A stretch of DNA of 64,000 nt from Cryptomeria japonica (GCF_030272615.1 NC_081410.1:128393640-128457639); one strand, 5' to 3'. Positions 36,801-50,823 are shown, numbered from the stretch's first letter. Translations and numbers: made by a program. Notes: generated by a model not told the origin, from the sequence alone.

Positions 36801-37870
36801 TAATGTGTTTATCTACCCAACCCCCTAATACATTAATTAGGTTATCACTTATTAAGAAAAACTTCCAATGGGTTATCCTTGTGGCCACTTTGGGCCTTGA
36901 ACCCCACTTGGAATCCACTTCCCCTCATGACATTAAGCTTACCCAAATCCAACCATCTTCAAAAAAAAAAACAAATAATGGGATCCAACCAAATCCTGAA
37001 CAACATCTCATCTCAACCACATAAACATCAAATACTATAGCTTCCAACAAGAGCACAACATGGCTCAATCCCATAAGAAGAGTAATGTTATAATACCAAG
37101 AGATTGATAAGCCACCATATCCATCAATAAGTAAAGCCCATGCAGAAATAAGAACATAACATTACTATCGATAAAGACAAAGCTCAAAGACAAATCTCTA
37201 GAGCCTCAAAGACATACGAGCCAAAACAACATAAAAGACATAAAACCCTGACACTTGTTGGATTAGGGGACAATAACATTAAAGGTCAAGGGTTTGGTTT
37301 AATTAAACATCAAAACAATTACAAAGTCAATAATATTCACATCAAGGCATAATGTAACTATGGCCAATTAACTTCTCAAAAAGCTCAAATACAAAAACCA
37401 CCATTACACTAAGCCACATTCATCCTCTACTCAAGTATAGCACACAAGAGAAAACCAAGATGACTATTACAACACAACTCACATTTAAAAAACCATTGAT
37501 GGAAAATGACGAGTGGTAACATAAAAACAAACATCATAACTATAGCATCCTCCTAAAAATTATTACAAGTTTATTTTCATTAAACCCATAAGTTTATCTT
37601 AATAAATACATTTAAGACACATATAGCACACACATTCCCATTTAGAAACATTATTCCAACACAATTATCTAATAGATAATTTTGACCAAAAATACCCAAT
37701 AACCCAATACTTGAAAATTTTCATCATATTAATTCACAAAAGTTCAAATAGCATTTTATACCAAACACACACACACACACAAAATAAAAATAATAATAAA
37801 AAAATTTATTATCAAATACCATATTAATAAAATAAAATAATAATAAAAATGCTTTTTTTTAAAAGTTTCT
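36801..37870. other. AT-rich stretch, nothing recognised
   Basis: A-rich, low-complexity sequence with short A and CA runs. No gene signal. Confidence 0.5.
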
Positions 37871-37879
37871 TATATTTTG

Positions 37880-38010
37880 GAGGCATCCACCACCGTGGAG
37901 CTCCCCACGATGGTGGTGGAGTTACCCACCACCATGGGTGACTCTCACCACTTTGGGTGCCCACAGTTGGTGGAGCTACCCACCGCCGTGGGTACCCCAC
38001 GGTACTACAC
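37880..38010. repeat. short GC-rich block of repeated CCCACCRCSRTGG words
   Basis: Within very AT-rich surroundings, four or five imperfect copies of a CCACCACCGTGG/CCACGGTGGTGG word in both orientations occur in 130 bases. It gives a Trp/Pro-rich shadow frame. Local folding is possible; function is unknown. Confidence 0.6.
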
Positions 38011-40450
38011 AACCAAACTAAATAAAAAAAAATAAAAAAATACAAAACTAAAATTTAAAACCCAAATTAATAAAATTATAAATTGAAAATCCCCCAAAAC
38101 ACAATTTTTTTAACTTTAAACAAAATTTATATTTTCTCAAAAATAAATTCACAATTACAAATTTGCGAATTAAAATTCATAGAATTTAAAATGATAAATG
38201 AAAATTAAAATTAAAATCCATATTTCAATTACAACCTTAAACTAAAGACACCCATATTAAATCTCAAAATTTATAACTTAAGACAATTGAATTTAAGAAT
38301 TCACAGACATCAAATCAATAACCAAACATAAATAAAAAAAAAAATTATAAGTCCAAAAAACAGATTTAAATTTTTTCCAGACAACGGATTGGGAAGAAAA
38401 ATTGTTAATTTAAAAACCTCGACATAGATCATAATTAAAATTTGTATTTGAAGTTTCCAGATACCAAATTAAACACAAAACTAAATTTCCAATGCAATCC
38501 CAAAATAAACAATCCAAATTTTCGAGAAAACTTTAACAGATAGATTCATACAATTTTCATTAAAAGCAAACTTTTTATCTTTTCAAAACCTTTGAAAGAA
38601 TTTACACAGACAAAATGGGGTTTAATCCCTACCTCTATTCGTAATCCTAGAAGGCAAGTGCAGAGGCAAACTTTGAATCCCCAAAATCCACAACTTCACA
38701 ACCTAGAATACAACAATTCCAGGCAATCACAAAGCAAACCCAAAACTGCAAAAAAATGTCCAAAACCATCCTCTCCAAAATTTCCCCCAAAAGCAAGAAT
38801 TGAACGACCATCCTGCTTTTGGAATTTTTTTTAGAGTAATAAACTGTTTTATCCAAACTTCTTCACGAGAATGGAAACCCCCCCCCAAAAAATAAAAATA
38901 AATCACGCCCTTCCAAAAGTTCCAAAATAAACATTTCTAAAATTTTAAAAAGATTAATTTAAATTTCATTAAATTTATTTAATGATTTTGTTTATTCCAA
39001 CAATTAAATAGCAACTTAATTAATAAATCATTAAAACTTTAATTTTAATTTATTTAAATAAAACATTAATATTAATTAATTTATTAAAATCATTAATATT
39101 AATTTATTAATTAATTATAAAGGTATTAATATTCCAATACATGTGTACACACACACATACACATATATTTTATTTTCAATACACATAAGAAAGAGTAATT
39201 AATTAAACTCATACCAAATATAAATAACACCTTATAGTAAATTAATAATTAAAAATCTACCAACGCGGTAAAACAATAAATCCATACACGACACATAAGC
39301 AAACACATACACATCATACCAAGGACATCATATTATTGCCAATGTGGCATTCCGTTTAGGTTGACACTAAACAAAGGACACTACTCTAATACCGAGCAAG
39401 GCTAAGGGTATGAACATCAGGCCTTATGCTATCTTCCACAACTTCCATTAGGATTATGTAGGCATGCTCAAACTTGAGAACCAAGTTGAGTCAATGCCTT
39501 GTACTCAAAACCCTACATAACACCAAGGAAAGAACATATACAAATAACATACATATAACCAACAATTACACACACACACACACCAGTGAAGGGGAATCAT
39601 GAATTTTTTTGTCTCTCCGAAGTGACTGACGAAAGATCATCCCCTCACACCCCAAATAGAATCAAACACATAACATGAAATCCACACATGATACATCTCG
39701 TAAGTTAAGTAGGTATGTCAGTCCATGGGTCAGTACACATAAATAAAATCTTACATCTAATCATCCATATAGATAAAAAGCATAACCAACATATGTCAAA
39801 TCAAAATATCAGAAAATATCTCAATCAAGAGGAATTCAATCATCAATAAGGAAGTCAAAAGCACACATAAGATTCATTAGAATCTAACATAGCTATCATA
39901 AGAATGATTCCTGGAGGGGCATTACAAACCGTCATACACATGTATGAGAATATGCCAATTTCAATGCCCTCATTTGCATGCAAAGGGTAAAATTAACATG
40001 CAATCAGTCTCATGCATGCAACACCCTTTCATGCATGAGTGCCAACATCTAATAATGGATAATTATCATATATTCCTCCTTAAATTTCTCTTACACCATC
40101 ATAATTCATCATACATTATCACATCATAAAATCCTATCATAAAATTTATCATATGCTGACACCTAGCACTAAAATAACTACATACTATATTGTCCACCAA
40201 GTGGGACACCTATACTCATATTACAATCATTTACAAGTAGGATGCCACCTCATTGGTTGGTTCCCCCTAAATGACATGACATTAGACTGCATTAAAAGCT
40301 AATACTTACAAAATTTGAGACACCTTAATACCAACACTAAGTTGAATGGATTTGAAACGACATAGTTGTAATATTATACAATGTGACAGTCAAAACATAT
40401 TGAAAACTTCAATAACATGTATTTTCGTTGCAAGTTTGGGTGGAGTGAGT
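38011..40450. other. AT-rich intergenic stretch, nothing recognised
   Basis: Long AT-rich sequence with ATTAATTAATT runs near 38,940-39,120 and short CA repeats. The frame at 38,592-38,834 is Gln/Pro/Lys-rich from base composition and has no known domain. Confidence 0.5.
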
Positions 40451-41756
40451 TGTTGTTGTGTTTTCATTGATGTCAACATGCTTTGGTTGTCATTAGTGTC
40501 TGGTTGGTATAGTTGATGTTGAGTTTCTTGTGTAGTTGTGCTGAGAGATTTGCTCCACATATCTTCTATATTGTACATCTATTCATGTGGCTTGTATATG
40601 TTGTTAAGAAGTGTGTAGAGATTCTAGATTTGGGGTTTGGTGCTTTGGATTCCAGTGCTAAAGATGTTGTGCTTACTAGTGTGTGATAGTGTTTGACAAT
40701 GTTTTCGTGTGAAATGCATGCTCAACATTTCTCTGTGTTATGGTTTCTGGTGTTGCGATTTTGGAGATAAGTTGGTAATTTCCTTAGCTTCATTCTATTT
40801 AGTTTGCATGAGTTCTTGGGCTTTGGAAGCATGGTTTCAAAGTTAGATGGTGTTTACTCTAGGTTTGGCTGACCTCGGGTGTTTACACTTCACATTATTT
40901 CTCTGATGATTATAGATCATTGTATAATGTGTATTATGTTTATTTTGGTCTTAGTTAAGACACACTGTGGTCCACTTTACATTCTTTTCCACCACGGGAA
41001 TGTTTAGTACCAACCTAATTTGAGTTGTGTTGGGTTAAGATGCTTAGCCGACCTTGGGAGGTTTTGCATATGCGAGGATGATATAAATAGAGGATAATTT
41101 GTTGAGGATGAGATGAGAGAATGGGTGTTGTGTATGGAATGTGAAATGGAAAGGAAGTGAATCGTGGCATATGTGTATGTAATGAAGATGTGTGAAAGAG
41201 GATCTATCTCCTAGATTGTTTGAGTTGGTGACAAGTGATGTTTGAATTGGTGAAACATGTTGTGCAGTGTGGAATTTCATGTGTTAGATATCGAAAGAAG
41301 TGAGCCAAAGGTATCTATAGATCTTACGATTGCAAAAGTATATTAATGGTGCATATTTCTCTTTTATCCTTCTTCATTTGGGAAGTGAGCCCTCCAGCAA
41401 TGAGCCTTTATTTTTTTCTTTTGTTCTTTCTTTCTTTCAAGTAGTGAGTTCTATGGCAGTGACCCTTTCTTTGTAAAAATCAACCTTATGATGTCACCCT
41501 AATAGGTGTTCATATGTCGAGAATAACATTCTCTATGATTTTTCCCTTAATAGGGTTTTACACGTCAAATCTAATGTTTCATTGTCTTATACTTTTCATG
41601 TTATTTCATGCTCATATATTTCTATAGATTAAGTGATAAAGATAAGTTATCGTGGATCTGATTTTAATGAAAATATTTCTATGTGGTGTGCAAAATTGAT
41701 TCGCCCCCCCCTCCCCCCCCCCCACTCAGTTGTCTTGTGCATAAGAACATTCAACA
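40451..41756 (+). repeat. Copia C 5' LTR
   Basis: About 1,306 bp, from TGTTGTTGTG to ATTCAACA, followed after two bases by TGGTATAAGAGC (41,759-41,770), a primer-site match. A GATATAAATAG TATA box lies near 41,086. The tail has a long double C-run (41,705-41,723) and ACTCAGT. Repeated AGTGAGCC-type words lie at 41,386-41,470. Confidence 0.75.
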
Positions 41757-41815
41757 ATTGGTATAAGAGCTTTGGTTTCTTGGAAGAGAGGTTAACTACT
41801 TAAGTAGATCTTGAT

Positions 41816-44800
41816 GGTGCACAAACTGACACTCCCTATGTTTGATGGATTTGACTATGCTTTCTAGAAAGTGAAGATGCAAGGTTACTTGATATCTCTT
41901 GGCTATGAAGTTTGGAAGTATGTTATACAAAAGTACGCCAAATTGTCGATTGGGGTGAACACTGTGGATGAGATCAAGGAATTTGAAGATAATGAAAAGC
42001 CAAGGTTTACTATCTTTAGTGCTCTTTCTAATACTAAATTAACATAAATTTTAACTTTGGAATCTGCTCCTGAGGTTTGGAATAAATTAGAAAAGACTTA
42101 TGAAGGAGATAATAAAGTCAAACAAGATAAGTTGTAAATGCTAAAACTAAATATGAATGCTTACAAATGGATGAAGAAGACAATACAACCAACTACCTAT
42201 TGAACATAAATGATGTTGTAAATGAGATCAAAGGTCTTGGAGGTAACTTGTTGGAAGATGAAGTTGTGGAAAGGTACTCAGAACTCTTACTAAATCCTAT
42301 AGCTTTAAGGTTTCAGCAATAGAAGAATCACAAGATAAGAATAAGTATACTAGAGTATACATGTATAGCTCATTACTTTCTTTTGAGATGAGAGAATTTG
42401 GTACTACTAGTGAAAGAACATAACATGTAAGGATACTAAATCAACGAAAAATGAGGAATTTGACAAAGAGAACTTTGATAAGATTGAGGCCAACTTTGTG
42501 AGAAGAATGAAGAAAGGAACCAGAAAGTACAAAGGTAAATTGCCCTTTAAATATTTTAGCTGTGGAAAGATAGGTCATTATGCTTCTAGATGTCTTAACA
42601 TAATTGAAAATCAGAAGAATAAGGAAACCAAAGGAAAGTTCAATAGGAAGGATTATCATGTTAGAGAAGATGCAAATATTTTTGATGATGAATTTGATTA
42701 TGAAGAAGATAGTGAAAGTTTGTTCTTGGTGGTAAAGGGAGAGTCTTGTTCTGCTAACCTTGAAAAAATTATGAAGGAAAAATCTTTGGAAGATGTTGCT
42801 AAAGCAAAAGGTATTGTTGTATTTTCTTTTCATGCTAGAAGAGATAAAAGATGAATGTATTATTTATAGTGGATGTTCAAATCATATGATTGGTGACAAG
42901 AGTAAGTTTGTAAATATTGAAAAATTTGATGGAGGTGTTGTTAGATTTGGAGATGATCAGATGGCTAGGATAGTTGGAATTAGTTCTACCAGTTTTGATG
43001 GAAAACATAACATTGACGCTGTTTTCTATGTTAAAGGATTAAATCACAATCTCTTCAATGTTGGTCAAATATGTGGAAATGGATATAATCTTGTTTTTCA
43101 GGATGATGGGTGTGAGATCAGAAAAAGGTCAAGAACTATGATTGCAACAAGAAAAAGGACAAATGGAAATGTTATCAGTTGAGGATAGTTGCTTGATATT
43201 GCCTAATGGCACAAATTAATGAGAGTTGGTTATGGTACTAGAGGATATGCCACATTAATTTTGATAATCCAATGAGGATTAGTTCAATTCAACCTGTGAG
43301 AGATTTGTTGAAGTTTACAAAGACTGCTAATGCTTTCTGCAAATAATGTCAAGTTGGAAAACAAACAAGGAGAACTTTTAAAGTTAAGGAAAAATATTCT
43401 ACTAGATTGTTAGAATTAGTGCACATTGATATTTATGGTTCGACCAAAACAAGAAGTCAATAAGGTGACAGGTGTTTCGTGCTCTTAATTGATGATTACT
43501 CTAGAATGACGGGTTATTTTCTTAAAAGAAAAACATGAAGCTCTAGAAAAGTTCAAGAAATTCAAGGCCATGGTTGAAAATGAGATAGAAAGAAAAATCA
43601 AATGTTTGAGGTCTCACAAAGATGGAGAGTTTTCTTTTTATGAGTTCAATACTTTTTATGAGAATCATAGGATAGGGAGAAATTTGTCTGCATCTAGAAT
43701 GCCACGACAAGATGGTGTGGTTGAGAGGATGAATAGAAACATTCAAGAGCCAGCTAAAAAAATGATGAATGAGGAAAGTCTATTGAAAATGTACTGGAAA
43801 GAATAAATACATACTGCGATATACACACTTAATAGAATACAAATTAGAAGACAAAAATAGAGGTGTTATCACAAGAAGTAAAGCTACTAAAGAACAAGTG
43901 AACTTATGGTTAATTTCTGAGAGAGAGATGAAGATAATAAAAGAAGCTTGTAGTGATCAACATTGGACGAAAGCTATAAAAGAAGAATTGGAGCAAATTG
44001 AGAAGAATTAGACTTCGAAACTTGTCCGAAGAACAGTTGACAATAATGTGATAGGAACTAAATGGGTGTTTTAGAACAAACTAGATTAAGACAGACACAT
44101 AGTACAAATTAAGGTAAGACTTGTGTGTAAAGGCTACTCACAAGTAGAAGACATAGATTTTGAGGAAACTTATGCTCCTATGGTAAAAATTAAAGCTATA
44201 AGAATGTTTATGGTTTTTGAGGAACATAAGGTTTTCAAGGTTTATCAGATGGATGTGAAGTCCACATTTTTGAATGGAGAATTGAAAGAAGTGTATATAG
44301 AACAATTAGAAGGATTGAAGCTATCAGACACTTTGGATATGCTTTGTAAATTGAGAAAGGTGTTGTATAGATTGAAGCAAGCTCACAGAGCTTGGTATGC
44401 AAGGTTTGATAGGTATTTGCTAAAACAAGAATTTTAAAAAGGTGTTGCTGATAGTAATCTCTATTTTAAGATTGAGGAAAATGTTATCTTGATTGTAGTT
44501 GTTTATGTGGATGATATAATCTTTGGAGGAAATGATAATATGTGCAAGAAGTTTTTTGATGAGATGCAAGAAGAGTTTGAAGTGTTTATGATTGGGAAAA
44601 TGAATTTCTTTCTTGGTTTACAACTTAGAAGGGTGATGGTATCTTAATTTCTTAATATAAGTATGTTAAGGAAATGTTGAAGAAGTTTGGAATGAAAAAT
44701 GATAAACTTGTATGTACTCCTATGGCTAGTGTTGAATCTCCAAAGATTTATGAGAGAAAGTACAGACCAATGATTGGAGGATTATTGTACCTAACTGCTA

Positions 44801-45432
44801 CTAGATTGGATATCATGCATGTTGTTTATCTTGTAGCTAGATTCCAACAAGATCCTAGAGAGGCACATGCCACTGTTGTGAAAATAATTTTTAGATACTT
44901 AAAAGGAACAAAATAGTATGGATTGTGGTATCTGAGAATATTTAACTTCACTCTTATTGCTTATATCAATGTAGATTGGACTTGTTGTGTGGATGGCAAG
45001 AAATGTACAAGTGGGGGTGGATTTTTCCTTGGATCCCAGTTGGTTGCTTGGTTGAGTAAGAAAGAAGATTCAATATTTCTGTCTATTGCTAAAGCTAAAT
45101 ATATTACTACTACAACTTGTTGTATGCAAGTATTGTGGATGAAACAAAATCCAAAAGATATTAGAATATTATTTGATGAGCCAATTTCTATCTTTGGTGA
45201 GAATACCAGCACAATAAATATTTCTAAGAATCTAGTATTGCATTCAAGAACGAAACATATTTCAATTTGGTATCACTTCTTGAGGGAGAAAGTTTTGGAG
45301 AACGAGGTGAAGCTTGATTATGTACCTGCACAAAAACAGATTGGTGATATCTTTACTAAAGCACTCTCTAAGGATACTTTTGAATATCTCTGGGAGAAAT
45401 TGGGGGTTTTTACCCCTCCTTTTCTAAATTAA
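41816..45432 (+). mobile_element. Copia C gag-pol remains
   Basis: Gag begins near 41,816 with HKLTLPMFDGFDYAFW. A knuckle, YFSCGKIGHYASRC, lies near 42,554. Protease-like IIYSGCSNHMIGDKSKF lies near 42,857. GAG-pre-integrase and zinc-ligand remains lie near 43,210-43,370, and integrase core segments at about 43,420-43,800. RT segments ([40 protein letters not shown]) lie at 44,040-44,910, and RNase H (YINVDWTCCVDGKKCTSGGG to FTKALSKDTFEYL) at 44,950-45,400. Heavily broken. Confidence 0.8.
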
Positions 45433-46379
45433 ATGTAGATATAGATGTGTATTAGTAGTGGATGTATGGAATGTGTTCTAGACATTGATGTGTGTCCTCA
45501 GTTCGATTGGTTCATGATTTGGATGTCCACAATCAAATCTTTCATGTTGACATTTAGTTATGATGTTGTTCTTGAGCTCTGGTGATGAGATGGTGATGAT
45601 TCTGGTAATTTGAGTTATTGCAGTTGTTGTACAATTCTCATTGCTTGTGAATATCTCTAGATCATGTTCTATGTGTTCTTGTGGTCGACATTTATTATTG
45701 TGTGTGTTATTGAATATTTTCTTTGTTTGGTGATGTTTTTCATGTTATGCAACATTCTTGGTGGTTGTACCATGTTGCGGATGATCAAGGCGTAATTGTT
45801 GGAGGTGTTACATGTTTGTGGTGTTGATTTAGATCCAGGCTATGTCTTAGCCGACATTGTTTTGGTTTTCATATGTTGTTTTAGCATGTGAGGTTATTAT
45901 TTTGTAATTTGTATTGAGGATTTAGCCGACCTTGAAATATAGGTTGATGTCTTGTATAAATAAATGCAATAAACATGTAAAATGTATGTCTGTGATCTTT
46001 GAGTGAATATATGATCAAGTTGTATGTGCAAACAAGTGATTTAATCTTTCAGAAGTGTGAAGGAGAGAAGAGAAGTGTTGCAGAACAAATTGTGTGCTTA
46101 ACCAAAAATGTATCCAGGCATATGGAGATGCTATTTTCACAGTTCATGTAATCTGGATTGTTGTCCAAATGCTTTTGTAACTCAGTGAGACTTCTTGTAA
46201 GGTAGTGAGCCTTCCCTTAAGGTTGTATCATTTCTGGGTTTCTTGTTTGAGTAGTGAGCTCTAGGCAGTGTGCCTGAATGCATGTGCATTCCCCATCGTA
46301 ATATTTCATTTACTCCTAATAGGATATTATCTCATTATGGGTAGGTTCCCAGCATGGTTTTTCCCTTAACTGGGTTTTC

Positions 46380-49132
46380 TGTTGGAGTTGAGAAAATACA
46401 ACACCACAGAAGCCCAAATGATCTCTGCAAGCTAAAAAACCTGTTACAAGGAGAAGCAAGGAAGCAAATCACAGAAGAAAGAAATACATAGAAAATATGC
46501 TCAAAAAGATGAGAGCTCAATATTCAAAAAATGTGTAAATGTAATAATCCTTCTTCTTTTTACAATGAAAAGAATGAACTCAACCTTTAATAGGTCATGA
46601 AACCCTAAAAGGGAAAACCTAGGTTTGCACGTAATAATTAATAAAAGAATTAATTATTATGCACCTAAAGTTAGCTTAAGTGTAAAAGAGATAAAGGGAA
46701 CTTAAATAATTAAACAAATATTATTTTATTAATCAAGTAAATACCCGAATACTTTAATACCCCCCCTTAAGCTAGACTTAGGGAGAAGCTAAAACCTAGA
46801 ACAGCTATTGAAAGCAAGAAAGATGGGTCCCGACAACAAGGCCTGATTAGGTACCCAAATACAATGAAATCTCTATGAACTAGAGAAATAAAGAAAACCA
46901 TGTGGGAAAAAAACTCTACTCAAAAAAGAGATGGAAAAGAAAACCACTGAAGCATGAAGAACCTGCAAACACTATAGAAGAGAAACTGCTAATCTGGAGA
47001 ACCTCCACTGAAATAGAGCATGACTAGGTAGAGAAGACTGTAATCTGTATGAGTGCCCTCAAATGACACTACTCAAATCAGAAGGCAAACAAGGCAAATG
47101 ACTGAAATCGAAGATACAGATGGCATGAAAACACCAAAGCCTGAAGAGATGATCAATCAAACCATGAAAGCATTAGAACCAATAGGACAAACCTCCCCAT
47201 AATGTTGAAGAGGGAGAGGGAGAGGTACACTGAAAAGAACGGCCAACAAGAACTGCATGACGAAGAACTAGGAACATCAAAGGTGCTGAGAAAAGTGCAT
47301 GGTGTCATGGAAAGAAAACTCACTTGACACACATCATGAGGTGAATGTCGTGGAAGGAACTCTCACCAGACAAAGGAAGATGACAAACAACAGGCAAACA
47401 TCAACCCCCTCGTGGCACTTTATAAGTAGTGCATGTACAACAAGGCACAAGATATGCATGATCCCAGGTAAACAATGCATGATGGCACTTTATCTCAGTG
47501 CATTTTCATAAATACAATGCTAAAATGATAAGAAGACTAGAAATAGAAAGGAGAACCAAAATAGAGACATCATACCTAGAGAAGAGATCCCGGGACCTGA
47601 AACAACCAAGATATCCACCAGAGTGTTGAAAAGCAAAAAATTGAATAAAATATGCATGGAGTAGAATATAGAAATAAAACTCATATGGATGGAAAGTACA
47701 CAGAACACGCTTTCCAAAAATATAAATTTTTCAAAAAACGGAGTTCGGATGCTCATTCTACGTCCCCTGGAGTGCAAAAAAGAGACCTCACTTTGACTAG
47801 AAAAAAACATAGTCAAATAGAAAAAATGGAAAAAATTACCAATAAGAAGAGGTCCGGCTCGGAACCAGCTTTCTGATGCCTATTGGTTTTCAAAAAAATG
47901 ACTCTGTATGCCCAAGATATGACCAAAACATCAAACCCCCCTTCAAAACAAGAGGAAGGGGTAGTCTGGTGGTTGAACGGGCAGAGGTGGCCAGTGGGTG
48001 GCACTCCGGTGGTGGGATGGTGGCCGGGCGGTTTCCTACGGTAAGAGCTAGGCGGCGGCAGTAGGAGTCGATGGGGCTGGGAGGTGGCCAGAGCTGCTGG
48101 TGGAGTGAAGGAGATGGGCTGAGCGGAGCGGTTGCTGCTGGGGCTGAGCACGGGCGACAAGGCCGGGAAGGCGGGGTATCCGGGAAGCTACGACCGACAG
48201 ACTATGAGCGGTGGGGCAGCCAGGAAGTGGCGACTATAGGGAGGTGCTGGCGGGGGCTGGGGGCAGGAGGCTGGTGATGGTGGGAGTTGGAGGGCCGGAA
48301 GCTGGGGCCGGGGGCCAAGGCCAGCAGGGGGCCGAACTGACAGGGTCGGTACCCTCCGAAAACAAACCCCAAAATTTTTTATTTTTTTTAACAAAAAAAA
48401 CAACCTTTGCCTTTTTGATTTTTTTTTCAAAAAATCAAATTTCGGCTTGCATGCCGTAAAAAGGCTTTTTTTTTTTGAATTTTTTTCTCGAACTGTGTGC
48501 CAAGGTCATACGACCTGGATCTGGAGAAAAATACTCCCAGAGGCTCAGGAACCAAAACAAGGCAAATTTTATATGACTATAGGGGTTTTAGGGCCTTCTG
48601 AGCATGATAGTGAGGTTCGTTTAGGCCTAAAGTGCTCAGAAAAAGGCCAATCCCTAAGTACATAATTTTTTTTTTGAAACCCCAGAGCCGCTTCCAATAC
48701 AAAAATTCTCAAAACAAGAACAGGTAGCTGTAGATCTGATGCTCTGATACCATGTTGGAGTTGAGAAAATACAACACCATAGGAGCCCAAATAATCTCTG
48801 CAAGCTGAAAAACCTGTTACAAGGAGAAGCAAGGAAGCAAATCACAGTAGAGATAAATACACAGAAAATATGCTCAAAAAGATGAGAGCTCAATATTCAC
48901 AAAATGTGTAAATGTACTAATCCTTTTTCTTTTTACAATGAAAAGAATGAAATTAACCTTTAATAGGTCAAGAAACCCTAAAAGGGAAAACCTAGGTTTA
49001 CACATAATAATTAATAAAAGAATTAATTATTATGCTCCTAAAGTTAGCTTAAGTGTAAAAGAGATAAAGGGAACTTAAATAATTAAACAAATATTGTTTA
49101 ATTAATCAAGTAAATACCCGAATACTCTAACA
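46380..49132 (-). mobile_element. Element F: small non-autonomous LTR element
   Basis: 380-bp direct repeats (46,380-46,759 and 48,753-49,132) begin TGTTGGAG. Exact duplications ttttc flank the element (46,375-46,379 and 49,133-49,137). A primer site reading TGGTATCAGAGC on the minus strand (48,741-48,752) adjoins the right repeat. A purine tract (in minus sense CTTAAGGGGGGG, 46,760-46,771) adjoins the left one, fixing the orientation as minus. The 2.0-kb interior has no gag, RT or integrase signal; its frames are short and of biased composition. LTR divergence is about 6% by eye. It depended on another element's proteins. Confidence 0.9.
47940..48360. repeat. GC-rich island inside element F
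   Basis: About 420 bases dominated by GGTGG, GGCGG and CGGGG words on the plus strand, in an otherwise AT-rich element and window. It gives Gly-, Arg- and Pro-rich shadow frames on both strands. No conserved domain is seen. A G-rich structured RNA or acquired sequence is possible. Confidence 0.75.
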
Positions 49133-49288
49133 TTTTCCACATAAAAAATCTTGGTGTTATGTGTGATATTGATGTGGTGTTCTTTTCATGATTTAATTGT
49201 TAATTGTCATATTTGATTTGTGGTTTAAGTTGTAGAAAGTTTTTGTGCAAACTGATTCACCCCCCTCTCAGTTTGTTGCCTGTTGCCA

Positions 49289-50168
49289 ATATTTTCTTCC
49301 TTTTATCCCCATAAAAAGTTCCCTATTCATTCTCTCTGATTCTCTTCATGTCACCCCCATATAACATTCCTCACAAGGTTATCTCCACTCTCCATTAGTC
49401 CACTTTGCAAAAAGTAAATTTCCACCCTTCCCTTCACTATTCACTTAGTAGAGTTAAACCATTTGAGGCACTTCCAAATTAATTTCAAGTGTTGAATTAT
49501 TAATTTCCACCTTCCATGATGTCAACCAAATCACATTCAATATCACACACAAACGTGCATATTAATTCGAGACCAAAAAAGTGTGAATATATGTATGTAT
49601 ATCGGTGAGTATGTATGTATTTACATTTGTGTATATATTTATATAATGTTTATATTCACACACACACAAACACACTTATCATCCTTCTATATTATATAGG
49701 AAAAATTTCATTCCTTAAATTCAATAGCATTTACAATTTTTATTAATAAAAAATATGTATAAAGAAATTCATATCTGCATTATATATGATTTTTAGACAC
49801 ATATTTAACTAAGAAAGGATATTACGAATACCAAGAATGTGGCTTTTGATAGAAAACACATTTTCAAAAATAATTATTCTTTTTCAATATAAACACAAAC
49901 CACAATCACAAAATGTATATTCGAGAACTTTCATCAATTTTTATTAGGTGCATGTGTGTGTTCTCATAATACTAATGGACCTAGTTTTTCCTTTTGGATC
50001 TTGTTGCCTCTCTTTGGTGATACTCTACCTCTCAATCCTGAAGGGTAAGAACAATCTCTTGCATCCACCTCATCAAGTAGAAAAGGGTAGTGAGTCTAAT
50101 AACATATAGAAGGATCAACTTTATCATTAAAACATATTGTATAACATTACTTTTCCTTTCTATAAAAT
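49289..50168. other. AT-rich stretch with short microsatellites
   Basis: A TATG/TGTA microsatellite of about 90 bases occurs near 49,588-49,680. No gene signal. Confidence 0.5.
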
Positions 50169-50173
50169 CTAGT

Positions 50174-50676
50174 TGTTGGATTTTTGTCATTGATGAAGGA
50201 GAATGTTGTATAGGCTACCGATTGTCATTGATGACAACATACATTTGTTGACTTATACTATTGCTACTTCACTAATATGGTGAATTTTTTCATCGTGTTT
50301 TGCTTCACAGTTGCAGTTATGTGTTTGCAGTTTGGGTAGTATAATCATGAATATCAGATGTACCTATATTCTAGTTTGTACATGTTATGGATCTTCAGAA
50401 GGTGAGATACATGGTTCAACAGTTCAGTTTGTCAGTTTCTCTATTTCTTTGGAACAAAATAGTTTGTTTGGACATCCACATTTCATTTGTTGATTGTTTT
50501 TTGGTCCTACTTTTTTAGGACACGATTAAGCATTGTGGATAATGCATGTATCTAGTTGGCATTAACTTTTGTTATATGTTTGGCCAACTTATGTAAGTGA
50601 AATGTATGAAATATATTATGGTAGCATGTAAGGTATTTTCTTTGTAAAACATGTATGTCCGACTTGAGATATGGAT

Positions 50677-50731
<55 letters not shown>

Positions 50732-50791
50732 TATATGTTTATATGTATGTATGCATATATATGTATATGTATGTATGTATACATACATACA

Positions 50792-50823
<32 letters not shown>

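Larger units (their letters stand above)
40451..45440 (+). mobile_element. Copia element C, old and heavily decayed
   Basis: A 5' LTR, primer site and gag-protease-integrase-RT-RNase H order on the plus strand identify Ty1/copia. Its right end is uncertain: no clear polypurine tract or matching 3' LTR follows, and the next sequence (G) is an LTR of a different family. The bases before it (tgagt) have no visible partner. The coding region carries many breaks, more than ten, which with the missing partner LTR suggests it is one of the oldest elements here. Confidence 0.8.
45441..49288 (+). repeat. LTR G (start uncertain), interrupted by element F
   Basis: The outer parts, about 45,441-46,379 and 49,138-49,288, join across the F insertion as one LTR-like unit. 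They have TTAGCCGACCTTG and a TATAAATAAATG box (about 45,955), AGTGAGCC words (46,200-46,265), TTTTTCCCTTAACTGGG, and the end motif TGATTCACCCCCCTCTCAGT with a CA end at 49,288. It resembles copia B's LTR in layout more than C's 5' LTR, although it occupies the place of C's 3' LTR. It is either a separate truncated or solo LTR or a highly diverged partner of C. Confidence 0.55.

Noticed and set aside
37824-38045. Trp/Pro-rich minus-strand frame
   Set aside because: Generated by the short repeated CCACCACCGTGG block.
47813-48459. Gly/Arg- and Pro-rich frames on both strands near 48 kb
   Set aside because: All come from the GC-rich island of element F; no domain, biased composition, frames open on both strands.
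45441-49288. Treating G as the certain 3' LTR of copia C
   Set aside because: No convincing alignment to C's 5' LTR, no polypurine tract at the boundary, and no matching target duplication.
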